DNA of 6,889 nucleotides from DATELY01 sp040513115 (GCA_040513115.1 JBEVDW010000127.1:1-6889); one strand, 5' to 3'. Counted from the stretch's first letter, positions 1 to 5,277 are shown. Notes: generated from the sequence alone by a model not told the origin. A program made the numbers and translations.

Positions 1-2
1 TC

Positions 3-86
3 CCGCTTGAGCGCGAGCGGCAATACCTGATTTGTGCCGAGAGGCAACATAAGCGGCCGCGACCGGTGTACTACCACCGGCAATGA
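3..86 (+). CDS. C-terminal end of a small unknown protein, cut by the window edge
   Basis: An open frame enters the window at base 3 and runs for 27 codons to TGA at 84-86. The residues are very basic and aromatic, with a PLERERQYLICAERQ stretch and a KRPRPVYYHRQ end. The other two + strand frames stop earlier, at 8-10 and 28-30. The next gene begins 34 bases downstream on the same strand, which fits a compact operon of small genes. I do not recognise the family, and only the tail is visible. Confidence 0.3.
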   Translation, partial: PLERERQYLICAERQHKRPRPVYYHRQ

Positions 87-120
87 CCTAACCACCGCGC
101 ACCACCGGGAGCGCTAGACG

Positions 121-513
121 ATGGCTGAATCCATAGTTATCCCGTTCCGGAAAAAAGAGAACGCGACCTACGACCATGGGCGCGACCATGAGCGCGAGCT
201 CGCCATCCAGATCGGCATTCAGATTCGAGCGTACCTCGCTAGCGTGAAGCCGCTGCGTGGCTGCCGCTGGTGCGACAACGCTGCTTTCCACGCCGGCCGG
301 ACAGCGATCGAGCAACTGGCGATGGCGTACCTGAGTGGGGATGACACGCTCGACCCCACGCTTGCGCAGTGCGCGGACATGCTCGAATACCTCTCGTCTG
401 TCGAGCCGGTCGACCCGAGAATCGATTACGCCAGCGGCGGAGTTGAAACGTGTGGCTGGATTGCGGTGCTCAAGTATGTGCAGACGAGCATGCGGGAGGT
501 GTCCCATGGCTGA
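121..513 (+). CDS. Hypothetical protein, 130 aa, in a compact phage- or plasmid-like gene block
   Basis: This is a complete 130-residue frame starting at ATG 121, with a GGGAG Shine-Dalgarno-like stretch about 9 nt upstream. The protein is soluble, with no signal peptide or membrane segment. It has a charged N-terminus (residues 10-27, KKEN...DHGRDHERE), a CRWC pair at residues 48-51, further cysteines at 84 and 111, and a helical, acidic middle (residues 60-100). The CxxC plus two later cysteines could bind a metal, but that is inference. The stop overlaps the ATG of the next short ORF (506), as in translationally coupled operons, and the block ends at the terminator at 648-682. I do not recognise the family. 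The small size and dense packing suggest a phage or plasmid accessory gene. An antisense frame of similar length (88-507) was judged a shadow, because this strand has the ribosome-binding site, the coupling and the terminator. Confidence 0.7.
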   Translation: MAESIVIPFRKKENATYDHGRDHERELAIQIGIQIRAYLASVKPLRGCRWCDNAAFHAGRTAIEQLAMAYLSGDDTLDPTLAQCADMLEYLSSVEPVDPRIDYASGGVETCGWIAVLKYVQTSMREVSHG

Positions 514-625
514 CGGCAGCTACGAGCAGCCAAGCGTAAGCGTCCGACCGTGAAGCCTCGATTTCGTCCATGATCCGCAGTACGGGCGGATGATCGTACG
601 CAAGGAACGGCGCGCGGAAGCGTAA
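506..625 (+). pseudogene. Small overlapping ORF, interrupted by an in-frame TGA
   Basis: ATG 506 has a strong Shine-Dalgarno (GGGAGGT at 494-500) and overlaps the last codons of the 130-aa gene, a usual coupled arrangement. The frame gives 15 codons (MADGSYEQPSVSVRP) and stops at TGA 551-553. The same frame then stays open for 23 more codons (SLDFVHDPQYGRMIVRKERR, then AEA) to TAA 623-625, only 22 bases before the terminator. The second half reads like genuine protein, so the intact gene was probably about 39 codons and has acquired a stop. A pair of compensating frameshifts between about 530 and 563 is equally possible, since another frame there reads AKRKRPTVKPR. If the first TGA is the true end, this is just a 15-residue peptide. 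No homologue is recognised. Confidence 0.4.
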
Positions 626-647
626 CGCCTGCCGGATCCGTGCTCAG

Positions 648-682
648 GGGCCCCGCCGCCGAGAGGTCGCGGGGCTCTTTTT
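648..682 (+). terminator. Rho-independent terminator closing the small-gene block
   Basis: GGGCCCCGC (648-656) pairs with GCGGGGCTC (669-677). This gives a 9-bp GC-rich stem with one G-U pair and a 12-nt loop, followed directly by TTTTT (678-682). The orientation serves + strand transcription from the genes at 121-625. The T-run overlaps the stop codon (681-683) of the convergent - strand HEPN-like gene. The - strand side of the stem lacks a T-run, so it should not stop that gene's transcript efficiently. Confidence 0.85.
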
Positions 683-1349
683 ACTGGAAGGCTTCCGCAA
701 CGTTCGTCTGTATTCTGGTCTGGTCGGCAAATACTCGGACCAGATCGGCACTCGTTCGAACAGCCCAGTCCGCACAACCGGAGCTCATACACTGCAGCAC
801 GAAATCCGACTCCGCGCCGTGATATTGGCTCAGCGGGAAGCTACAAGCGCGAAGGTTCTGCTCCAGTTCGAGTTGGGTGTCACGGGGCGCATCGTAGAGC
901 GGCTTGAAGTGCACCAACGTATTCCGAAGTCCGACCAATGCTTGAGCGTGTGCAAGGGCTGCTCCGTCGATGTCTTTCAGCTCCGGCTTATCAAGCAAGC
1001 GCAAGGCGTGATTGTACTTCGCGAGAATGGACAGCCTTTCGATTCCATTCCTTCCCCAAAACTCAGCTTCGAAGTTGCTGATCCGATTCCTGAGCTCACC
1101 GTTTGGCAGCAAAAAACATTCGTTGATGAATGCTTCCATTGCGGACGCGGACGACAGAATTGTCCCGGTCACATACGTTCTGATGTCATTCCAAAACTCG
1201 CCGAACGGTTGATGCCGATTCGCAATCTCTATGTCCTTCACGCGAGCTGCGAAGTGCTTCGCAGCAAGCTGATGAGGCAGCGCATAGTTCGCAATTAACC
1301 GACCAGTCGCCCTGAGTTTTACGTCCTCGAGCATGCGCGGATCATACAT
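681..1349 (-). CDS. HEPN-like domain protein, orphan
   Basis: This - strand gene encodes about 222 aa from ATG 1349. The frame stays open to ATG 1418 and TTG 1421, which would give up to 246 aa. I prefer 1349 because the stretch above 1380 codes better in another frame (see 1381-1512), though no start has a well-placed ribosome-binding site. Numbered from 1349, residues 66-79 form a helix SSASAMEAFINECF, and residues 142-147 read RNTLVH followed by FKP. This fits the HEPN pattern: an Ala-rich helix with a conserved Glu/Asn, then R-polar-x3-H at the end of a later helix. HEPN domains are known as metal-independent RNases or as non-catalytic helical partners in toxin-antitoxin, abortive-infection and CRISPR systems. 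The paired Arg and His seen here would be the catalytic residues if it is active. There is no adjacent nucleotidyltransferase or antitoxin gene, so an RNase or defence role is inference. The gene converges on the + strand block and lies beside an insertion sequence. Confidence 0.7.
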   Translation of the reverse strand: MYDPRMLEDVKLRATGRLIANYALPHQLAAKHFAARVKDIEIANRHQPFGEFWNDIRTYVTGTILSSASAMEAFINECFLLPNGELRNRISNFEAEFWGRNGIERLSILAKYNHALRLLDKPELKDIDGAALAHAQALVGLRNTLVHFKPLYDAPRDTQLELEQNLRACSFPLSQYHGAESDFVLQCMSSGCADWAVRTSADLVRVFADQTRIQTNVAEAFQ

Positions 1350-1380
1350 CCGCGGCGGACTGCGATGGCAGTTGACCTCC

Positions 1381-1512
1381 TCAGCCGAGATCCCCCCGCA
1401 GCCCCGCAATCTCTTCATCAATCGCCGCGAGTTGCGGATCCTGAGCCCGTTGTGTCCAGAAACTCGAACGGGTGTAGCTGCGAGCTCTACTGCGTTCGAT
1501 GCTTTGCCACAT
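1381..1512 (-). CDS. Small chimeric or truncated ORF (43 aa) spanning the left end of the insertion sequence
   Basis: On the - strand, ATG 1512 has an AGGGG-type ribosome-binding site about 5 nt upstream and opens a 43-codon frame ending at TGA 1381-1383. The C-terminal half (TQRAQDPQLAAIDEEIAGLR, then GDLG) has the composition of a real helical protein. The N-terminal half (MWQSIERSRARSYTRSSF) is basic and lies inside the insertion sequence, antisense to the transposase start. The simplest reading is that the insertion truncated an older - strand gene and by chance supplied a new start. A strong AGGAGG (about 1376-1381) follows the stop with no ATG in range, which suggests that the next gene's original start is also gone. 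The family is unknown. Confidence 0.35.
   Translation of the reverse strand: MWQSIERSRARSYTRSSFWTQRAQDPQLAAIDEEIAGLRGDLG
1453..1464 (+). repeat. Left terminal inverted repeat of the insertion sequence
   Basis: TGTCCAGAAACT matches the reverse complement of the right end (TGTCCAAAAATT) at 10 of 12 positions. It lies 35 bases before the first transposase ATG. Confidence 0.6.
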
Positions 1513-2511
1513 CCAGCCCCTGCAATTCCTTCTGACCCTGCTTGGGGGCTGGATCAATCACCGGCAAATCGATGCGATCGATTATCTGAAGGAAGAGAAT
1601 CGATTGCTGAAGGAGCGTCTCGGCGGCCGACGCCTGCGATTCACTGATGCCGAACGGCGCCGACTCGCGAGCAGAGCGCATGCATTGGGACGCAAGGCAC
1701 TCAGCGACCTGGATACGTTGGTCACGCCGGACACGCTGATGGTTTGGTTGCGATCGTCCAGCTCATCGTCCGCATGGCGCTCGAGAACCGATCCTGGGGC
1801 TATAGGCGAATCCAAGGTGCACTGGCGAACTTAGGGCATCACGTGGGTCGTGGCACGATTGCGGATGTACTGCGCGAGCACGGCATCGATCCTGCGCCCG
1901 AGCGTGGGAAGCGCACGCCGTGGTCGAGGTTCCTCAAGGCGCATTGGGAGAGTATCGCGGCCACTGACTTCTTCACGGTGGAGGTCTTCACCCTGCGCGG
2001 TTTAGTCACCCACTATGTTCTCTTCATTCTCGATGTGGCGAGCCGGACGGTAAAGATTGCGGGTATTACCACTCATCCGCACGAGGGGTGGATGATACAG
2101 ATGGCGCGCAATCTCACCGATGCCGAGGAACCGTTCCTTCGACGCGCTCGGTTCTTGATCATGGATCGGGATACGAAGTATTCCGCGACATTTCGCGCGG
2201 CACTAACGCGAGAGCGGATTGAGCCGATTCGGCTGCCGCCGCGGTCGCCCAATTTGAACGCCTTTGCAGAACGATTCGTTCGCTCTGAGAAGGAGGAGTG
2301 TGTCGGTCGGATGGTTTTCTTTGGCCGATCATCGCTTGAGCGCGCGCTGAGCGAATACGTGACGCACTACCATAAAGAGCGCAACCATCAAGGCCTCAGA
2401 AACCAGCTGTTGCAGAGCCCCGGCGCTGTTGAAAGCCGCAGGGATGGTCGAGTGAAGCGTCGCCAGCGTCTGGGCGGGATGCTCAATTTCTACCATTGCG
2501 CCGCGGCTTGA
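1499..2511 (+). pseudogene. DDE integrase-core transposase, broken by an internal deletion and frameshift
   Basis: The first frame starts at ATG 1499 and encodes the N-terminal helix-turn-helix part (LLTLLGGWINHRQ, YLKEENRLLKERLGGRRLRF, then VTPDTLMVW). It goes out of register at about 1748. The second frame, open from about 1744 to TGA 2509-2511, resumes with LIVRMALENRSWGYRRIQGA and carries the full catalytic core. Numbered from 1744, Asp75 is in ATDFF, Asp141 in LIMDRD and Glu176 in NAFAERFVR, giving D-34-E spacing. The C-terminus is the usual YHKERNHQGL...RLGGMLNFY. Intact relatives carry a linker of roughly 25 residues (WHRR...KYDGS...GPGRP type) between the two parts. That linker is absent, so a deletion has removed it and shifted the frame. 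All three acidic catalytic residues survive, so the damage looks like a single event. Programmed frameshifting is unlikely because the linker itself is missing. Confidence 0.8.
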
Positions 2512-2530
2512 GAGTTGCGGCACTCGGCGC

Positions 2531-2542
2531 AATTTTTGGACA
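2531..2542 (-). repeat. Right terminal inverted repeat of the insertion sequence
   Basis: AATTTTTGGACA lies 19 bases after the transposase stop. Its reverse complement matches the left end at 10 of 12 positions, including an identical TGTCCA outer block. Confidence 0.6.
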
Positions 2543-2895
2543 ATGCGGCATGGAGAACTTCGCCGTCTACGCGGCCGCTAAGGCCCACGTGTTGCGGTGG
2601 CAGCGTAGCTGTTCAGAATCCGATGACTGGTTTCTTCATTACGAGCGACAATGCGGACTTTCGGATCACCAGAGCAAGACCGCGGTCCGGGTTGCCAATG
2701 TTCGGTCCGAACCCTCGAGGTTCAAAGCGACTCGCGGTCAATCTCGTGCAAGCTGGGGCGATTTCTTCGGCTGCGCATCAAGAATTGAACGCCCGTACGA
2801 TGCACGGCTTAACGGTCGTGGGCCGTACCGGTCTATTTGGTGATCTTGGACGGCAGCCCGGCACATGCCGGGTTACTCTCCGGGTTACTCCATAG
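2543..2895 (+). pseudogene. Remnant of a short-chain dehydrogenase, directly after the insertion sequence
   Basis: Right after the element, one frame reads NFAVYAAAKAHVLR. It contains the YxxxK catalytic pair of SDR enzymes (Tyr at 2568-2570, Lys at 2580-2582) in the usual YAA[ST]KA[FHY]VL context. About 40 bases later a second frame reads VAVQNPMTGFFITSDNADFR. This resembles the SDR segment after the catalytic helix (VTALCPGPxxTGFF). About 20 residues that normally separate these parts are missing, consistent with a deletion plus frameshift. The second frame stays open to TAG 2893-2895, but beyond about 2730 I recognise nothing. The N-terminal Rossmann half is absent and is not found left of the insertion sequence. 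This is clearly non-functional; the family call rests on two short motifs. Confidence 0.45.
2868..2891 (+). repeat. Tandem 12-bp repeat upstream of the MDR gene
   Basis: CCGGGTTACTCT is followed immediately by CCGGGTTACTCC, two adjacent copies differing only in the last base. The repeat starts 69 bases before ATG 2937. Its first part overlaps a small hairpin (CCCGGC, loop ACAT, GCCGGG; 2857-2872). It could be a regulator site for the next gene, or simply slippage in decaying sequence. Confidence 0.4.
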
Positions 2896-2922
2896 TGCCA
2901 CGCAGGCCCGCCGGGCATCATC

Positions 2923-2928
2923 TATGAT
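2923..2928 (+). promoter_or_regulatory. Possible -10 box for the MDR gene
   Basis: TATGAT differs from the sigma-70 -10 consensus at one position and ends 8 nt before ATG 2937. No Shine-Dalgarno lies in the gap (CCATCTCC), so a start here would give a leaderless or nearly leaderless mRNA. No good -35 hexamer is visible at the right spacing (GC-rich CGCAGG region). Confidence 0.25.
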
Positions 2929-2936
2929 CCATCTCC

Positions 2937-3959
2937 ATGAAGACCATCGAAATTCAAAAAATAGGCAGCTTCGATGGATTGCGGCTGGTGCAACGGCATC
3001 AGCCCACTCCTGAGCCGGGTACCGCGCTGGTGCGCCTTCATGCCGCATCCCTCAACTATCGTGATCTTCTGGTGCCGTTGGGCCGCTTCCCGGTAGCCTG
3101 GGATTTCATCGGACGCATTCCACTATCGGATGGTGCCGGCGAGGTCGTCGCTGTCGGGCCTGGTGTATCTCGTGTGAAGGAGGGCGATCGTGTTGCGGCG
3201 ACGCCGCTTCCAAATTGGCCCGCGGGCGATATCCAACCGGAGCACATCGTCGCTAACTACGGCTTCAACATCGATGGCATGGCCACCGAGTACGCCGTAT
3301 TAGACGCGAACGCGCTGGTGCATATTCCCGACTATCTGAGTTTCGCCGAAGCGGCCGCTCTACCGTGCGCGGCAGTGTCTGCTTGGAGCTGCCTCACCGA
3401 GGGCAGGCGTTCAGTACGCGCCGGCGACACCGTTTTGATTCTCGGCACGGGTGGTGTTTCTCTGTTTGCATTGCAATTCGCGAAAGCGTTTGGTGCTCGA
3501 GTGATTGCCACCACCTCCTCCGAATCGAAGGCGCAGCGCCTGCGGCTTATCGGTGCCGATGCTGTGATCAATTACAACGAACGACCGGACTGGGACGTCG
3601 CAGTGCGCGAGCTTACGGAGGGACTCGGCGTAGACAGGGTCATCGAAATTGGCGGCGGTGGCACGTTCGAGCGCTCGATAGCGAGCACCCGTGTTGGCGG
3701 TCACATCTCTTGTGTAGGCTTCGTCACCGGGCAGGGGGGTGGCCCGAGTCCTACGCCGTTGCTGCTAACACAAGCCTTATCCATCAACTTCTTCATGATG
3801 GGCAGCCGAAGGCACTTCGAGGAAATGTTGTCGGCGATGAAGCAATCGCAGATCCGACCCGTGATCGATCGCACATTTGCAATGGAAGACATTGCAGCCG
3901 CCTACGCACATTTGGAAAGCGGCACGCATATGGGAAAGATCGTGGTCACATTGAGTTGA
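2937..3959 (+). CDS. Zinc-independent MDR-family NAD(P)H oxidoreductase (quinone oxidoreductase-like)
   Basis: This complete 340-aa protein is the normal length for medium-chain dehydrogenases/reductases. The N-terminal GroES-like domain (about 1-125) has LNYRD at 39-43, the quinone-reductase signature, and SDGAGEVVAVG at 64-74. The Rossmann domain (about 135-285) has GTGGVS at 170-175 and TTSSESK at 192-198, where small polar residues after the second strand suggest NADPH. The C-terminus closes with FAMEDIAAAYAHLESGTHMG (314-333). The catalytic zinc ligands of alcohol dehydrogenases are absent (Asn40 where Cys is expected) and there is no four-cysteine lobe, so it should be zinc-free and reduce quinones, enones or similar activated double bonds. 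Automatic annotation may still label it zinc-type alcohol dehydrogenase. The start has no clear ribosome-binding site. The gene stands alone between pseudogenes, so its substrate cannot be inferred from context. Confidence 0.92.
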   Translation: MKTIEIQKIGSFDGLRLVQRHQPTPEPGTALVRLHAASLNYRDLLVPLGRFPVAWDFIGRIPLSDGAGEVVAVGPGVSRVKEGDRVAATPLPNWPAGDIQPEHIVANYGFNIDGMATEYAVLDANALVHIPDYLSFAEAAALPCAAVSAWSCLTEGRRSVRAGDTVLILGTGGVSLFALQFAKAFGARVIATTSSESKAQRLRLIGADAVINYNERPDWDVAVRELTEGLGVDRVIEIGGGGTFERSIASTRVGGHISCVGFVTGQGGGPSPTPLLLTQALSINFFMMGSRRHFEEMLSAMKQSQIRPVIDRTFAMEDIAAAYAHLESGTHMGKIVVTLS

Positions 3960-3963
3960 GGAG

Positions 3964-3987
3964 AAAATCCCGCTCAGGGCAGCGGGG
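3964..3987 (-). terminator. Possible intrinsic terminator for - strand transcription
   Basis: CCCGCT (3969-3974) and AGCGGG (3981-3986) form a 6-bp GC-rich stem with a 6-nt loop. Read on the - strand, the stem is followed by ATTTTC. It sits about 35 bases past the stop of the - strand remnant at 4022-4171. On the + strand there is no T-run, so it would not serve the MDR gene well. Four Ts make it a modest candidate. Confidence 0.35.
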
Positions 3988-4021
3988 CGAATAGAGGATT
4001 GAAGAGGAATCCGTATGGCTG

Positions 4022-4171
4022 TCACGTCGTGGCGCGGTCAATGATCGAGCGGATCTGCTGTCCTTGGCGAATATCGACAGAACGACGCCCGCAGTCCAGG
4101 GCTTCACACTCTTTAGCGATGCGCTCGAGCTGCTCGGCGGCTTCGTTCAGTAGACCAAGAAGATTTGAAAC
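4022..4171 (-). pseudogene. C-terminal fragment of an unrecognised protein
   Basis: The - strand frame ending at TGA 4022-4024 reads SNLLGLLNEAAEQLERIAKE followed by CEALDCGRRSVDIRQGQQI and RSIIDRATT. It is a strongly helical, amphipathic stretch with protein-like composition. Further upstream the frame stays open, but the residues lose this character and no ATG with a ribosome-binding site is visible, so the N-terminus appears lost. A possible terminator lies just downstream at 3964-3987, supporting a former gene on this strand. The opposite + strand frame (from ATG 3999) is basic and Ser/Arg-rich here and looks like a shadow. I cannot name the family. Confidence 0.4.
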
Positions 4172-4214
4172 TGGAAAACAGTTCCTGGGCGTAAAGGCCG
4201 CGGAAGACGTCGAT

Positions 4215-4515
4215 ATGCGCGCCCTCGATGTTTCGCGATCTCTACCCCCAGGGCCTGCGGGCGTTCATCATGTCGCGCTCATCGTCGACGACCTGCGTGC
4301 CATGAGCGAGTTCAACAGCGCTGGCCACCCAGTCGGTCTCTACGCGGAAGTAGCTCTCGGCGTAGGTTTCGCCATGATGGACTGCGTCCAAGCGTATGGA
4401 CATTTCGTCGACTGTACGAACCAACATGCTATTGCTACCCAACTATGATCTGGCACGCAAGGCGGTTGATTGTGGCACCGCGATTCGGTCGTTGCGGTTC
4501 GAGGACCTTGCATGA
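4215..4515 (+). pseudogene. VOC/glyoxalase-like protein remnant with at least two frameshifts
   Basis: Three + strand frames joined end to end recreate the C-terminal half of a vicinal-oxygen-chelate family protein. The first reads APSMFRDLYPQG (about 4219-4254). The second reads AGVHHVALIVDDLRAMSEFN, then SAGHPVGLYAE and GFAMMDCVQAYGHFVD (about 4258-4415). The third supplies LYEPT and then, after another shift, YDLARKAVDCGTAIRSLRFE followed by DLA, ending at TGA 4513-4515. VOC proteins such as lactoylglutathione lyase-like enzymes have this order: HHVAL metal-ligand strand, AGHPV, FAxMD, and GHxxELYEP with the glutamate ligand. Here the Glu before LYEP has been lost at the frameshift, the His pair remains, and the N-terminal domain is missing. 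It is a dead gene. The call rests on recognised motif order, not an alignment. Confidence 0.6.
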
Positions 4516-4823
4516 AGATCGTGAATCGCGGTGCTGCCGTCTGCCAGGATCCGCACCTGCAGCCACCTCCCCAGCAGCATCACGCTTTCGCTTTGCCATC
4601 GCCGACGTTGATCCGCACGACTTCCGCTTGCGTGCGTACTTCACCGCCGTAGTGTTCGATGCAGCGAATCAAAGACGCTGTGAGATTACTATTGCCGCCC
4701 GCGACATTTGCGGACGCATAGATGTGGGGCCATGCCCAACAGCAGCAACGGCAAGATCCCCGTTCGCTTGACCTCCGGTGACATCAGCAGACTATCGAAC
4801 CTTCGTGCGAACGGGCAGGGCAT
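4515..4823 (-). pseudogene. FAD-dependent oxidoreductase remnant (amine oxidase / phytoene desaturase type)
   Basis: From ATG 4823, with a GAGAGGAG ribosome-binding-like stretch, the - strand frame includes LMSPEVKRTGILPLLLLGMA (4787 downward). A one-base shift near 4726 continues it as HIYASANVAGGNSNLTASLI, RCIEHYGGEVRTQAEV and VRINVGDGKAKA, ending at TGA 4580-4582. A further shift gives VRILADGSTAIHDLHA (about 4510-4555). The middle part fits FAD-dependent amine oxidoreductases of the phytoene-desaturase superfamily, in which a GGxxxLxxALxRxIExxGGEVR helix and a V..I.V.DGKA strand precede LADG. The N-terminal dinucleotide-binding GxGxxG and the C-terminal FAD motif are both absent, so this is an internal fragment. 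It was probably a redox enzyme from a lipid, pigment or catabolic pathway. It abuts the oppositely oriented VOC remnant with essentially no spacer. Confidence 0.55.
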
Positions 4824-4918
4824 ACTCCTCTCTTCCTGAAAGGTTACTTCGCGCCGCCATTGCCATTGGCTGGATCCTGGGAATGATGGAACAAAGCCCG
4901 AACGTTGCGGGCGTACAC

Positions 4919-5155
4919 CTACGTCTCATGCGGCACAGGTTCAATCGCCGGCCAAAACTCTTCGACAGCTAGATCGGTACTTGCCGAGGGTAAGACAAAG
5001 TGTGCGTTTGTTCGGACGAAGTGCGATTGAGTGTCGTCCGTTTTCGTCTCAAGATCTCTTCGTCGCATCACTAGATCAGGCACGGGCAGCCAATCGACGC
5101 GACTTACTAGCCCCTCGTCCGTCAGCAAGTTGAGCGCGCCCCATGTGCCAGAACT
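4919..5155 (-). pseudogene. Unrecognised protein-like fragment
   Basis: A 78-codon - strand frame lies between an in-frame TGA at 5156-5158 and TAG 4919-4921. It reads GTWGALNLLTDEGLVSRVDW, LPVPDLVMRRRDLETKTDD, TQSHFVRTNAHFVLPSAST and DLAVEEFWPAIEPVPHET. The hydrophobic pattern and balanced composition look like real protein rather than random sequence. There is no ATG near the front (a TTG at 5128 is possible) and no ribosome-binding site, so it is probably the C-terminal part of a broken gene. It could belong upstream of the FAD-oxidoreductase remnant on the same strand, but the sequence does not show this. The family is unknown to me. The 95 bases between the two - strand remnants (4824-4918) show nothing I can name. 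Confidence 0.4.
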
Positions 5156-5277
5156 TCAACACCGAGGATCTCGCTACGAAGCGCAACGCGGAGCGCATGC
5201 GCGAGTTCACCGAACGTGATCCGCAGATCCCAATCCCACGAGCCGGTTGGGACAGGCGAACGGGGTTGCTACCCTAG
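5134..5277 (+). pseudogene. Short fragment resembling an ABC1/AarF-family kinase
   Basis: A + strand frame with ATG 5143, bounded by TGA at 5131-5133 and TAG at 5275-5277, encodes 44 residues including EDLATKRNAERMREF, TERDPQIPIPRAGWDR and TGLL. This is close to the segment of ABC1/AarF/UbiB atypical kinases that reads ExxNAxRxxxxFxxDPxxxVPxVxWxxxTxRVL, between the Glu-containing helix and the hinge. Upstream ATP-binding and downstream catalytic motifs are missing. AarF proteins are known in quinone biosynthesis and lipid-related regulation; this piece would be inactive. It overlaps the tail of the - strand fragment at 4919-5155, so the two remnants meet at a junction. The match is short and from memory. 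Confidence 0.35.

Larger units (their letters stand above)
1453..2542 (+). mobile_element. Defective insertion sequence with one DDE transposase
   Basis: The element is about 1.09 kb, bounded by imperfect 12-bp inverted repeats (1453-1464 and 2531-2542). The outer bases are TGT...ACA, as in IS481- and IS3-type elements. A single broken transposase gene fills it. The bases outside the two ends (CCCGTTG on the left, ATGCGGC on the right) show no obvious target-site duplication. This suggests that one flank was rearranged after insertion, or that the true ends differ by a few bases. The left flank is a - strand small gene and the right flank is a + strand SDR remnant, so the flanks do not look like one split target. 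The family name is from memory of the transposase type and was not checked. Confidence 0.65.

Noticed and set aside
88..507. 139-residue - strand frame antisense to the first hypothetical gene
   Set aside because: The + strand gene has the ribosome-binding site, a coupled downstream ORF and a terminator. The - strand frame looks like a GC-rich shadow and has no context.
551..553. TGA as a possible selenocysteine or programmed readthrough codon
   Set aside because: The downstream sequence shows no evident SECIS-type hairpin in the right place, and the peptide resembles no selenoprotein. Simple mutation is more likely.
2707..2722. Palindrome GAACCCTCGAGGTTC
   Set aside because: The arms are only 5-bp perfect, with no T-run or operator context. 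Such palindromes are expected by chance in GC-rich DNA.
2937..3959. Calling the MDR gene a zinc-dependent alcohol dehydrogenase
   Set aside because: The catalytic Cys/His/Cys zinc ligands and the four-cysteine structural site are absent, while the LNYRD quinone-reductase motif is present.
3365..3994. 209-residue + strand frame overlapping the MDR gene in another register
   Set aside because: It is a Cys/Arg/His-rich out-of-frame translation of a clearly conserved enzyme.
4242..4442. 66-residue - strand frame opposite the VOC remnant
   Set aside because: The + strand carries the recognisable VOC motif order. The - strand frame matches nothing known to me and reads as its antisense shadow.
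4933..4950. GGTTCAATCGCC resembling a tRNA T-loop
   Set aside because: No acceptor, D or anticodon arms can be folded around it, and it lies in a protein-like - strand frame.
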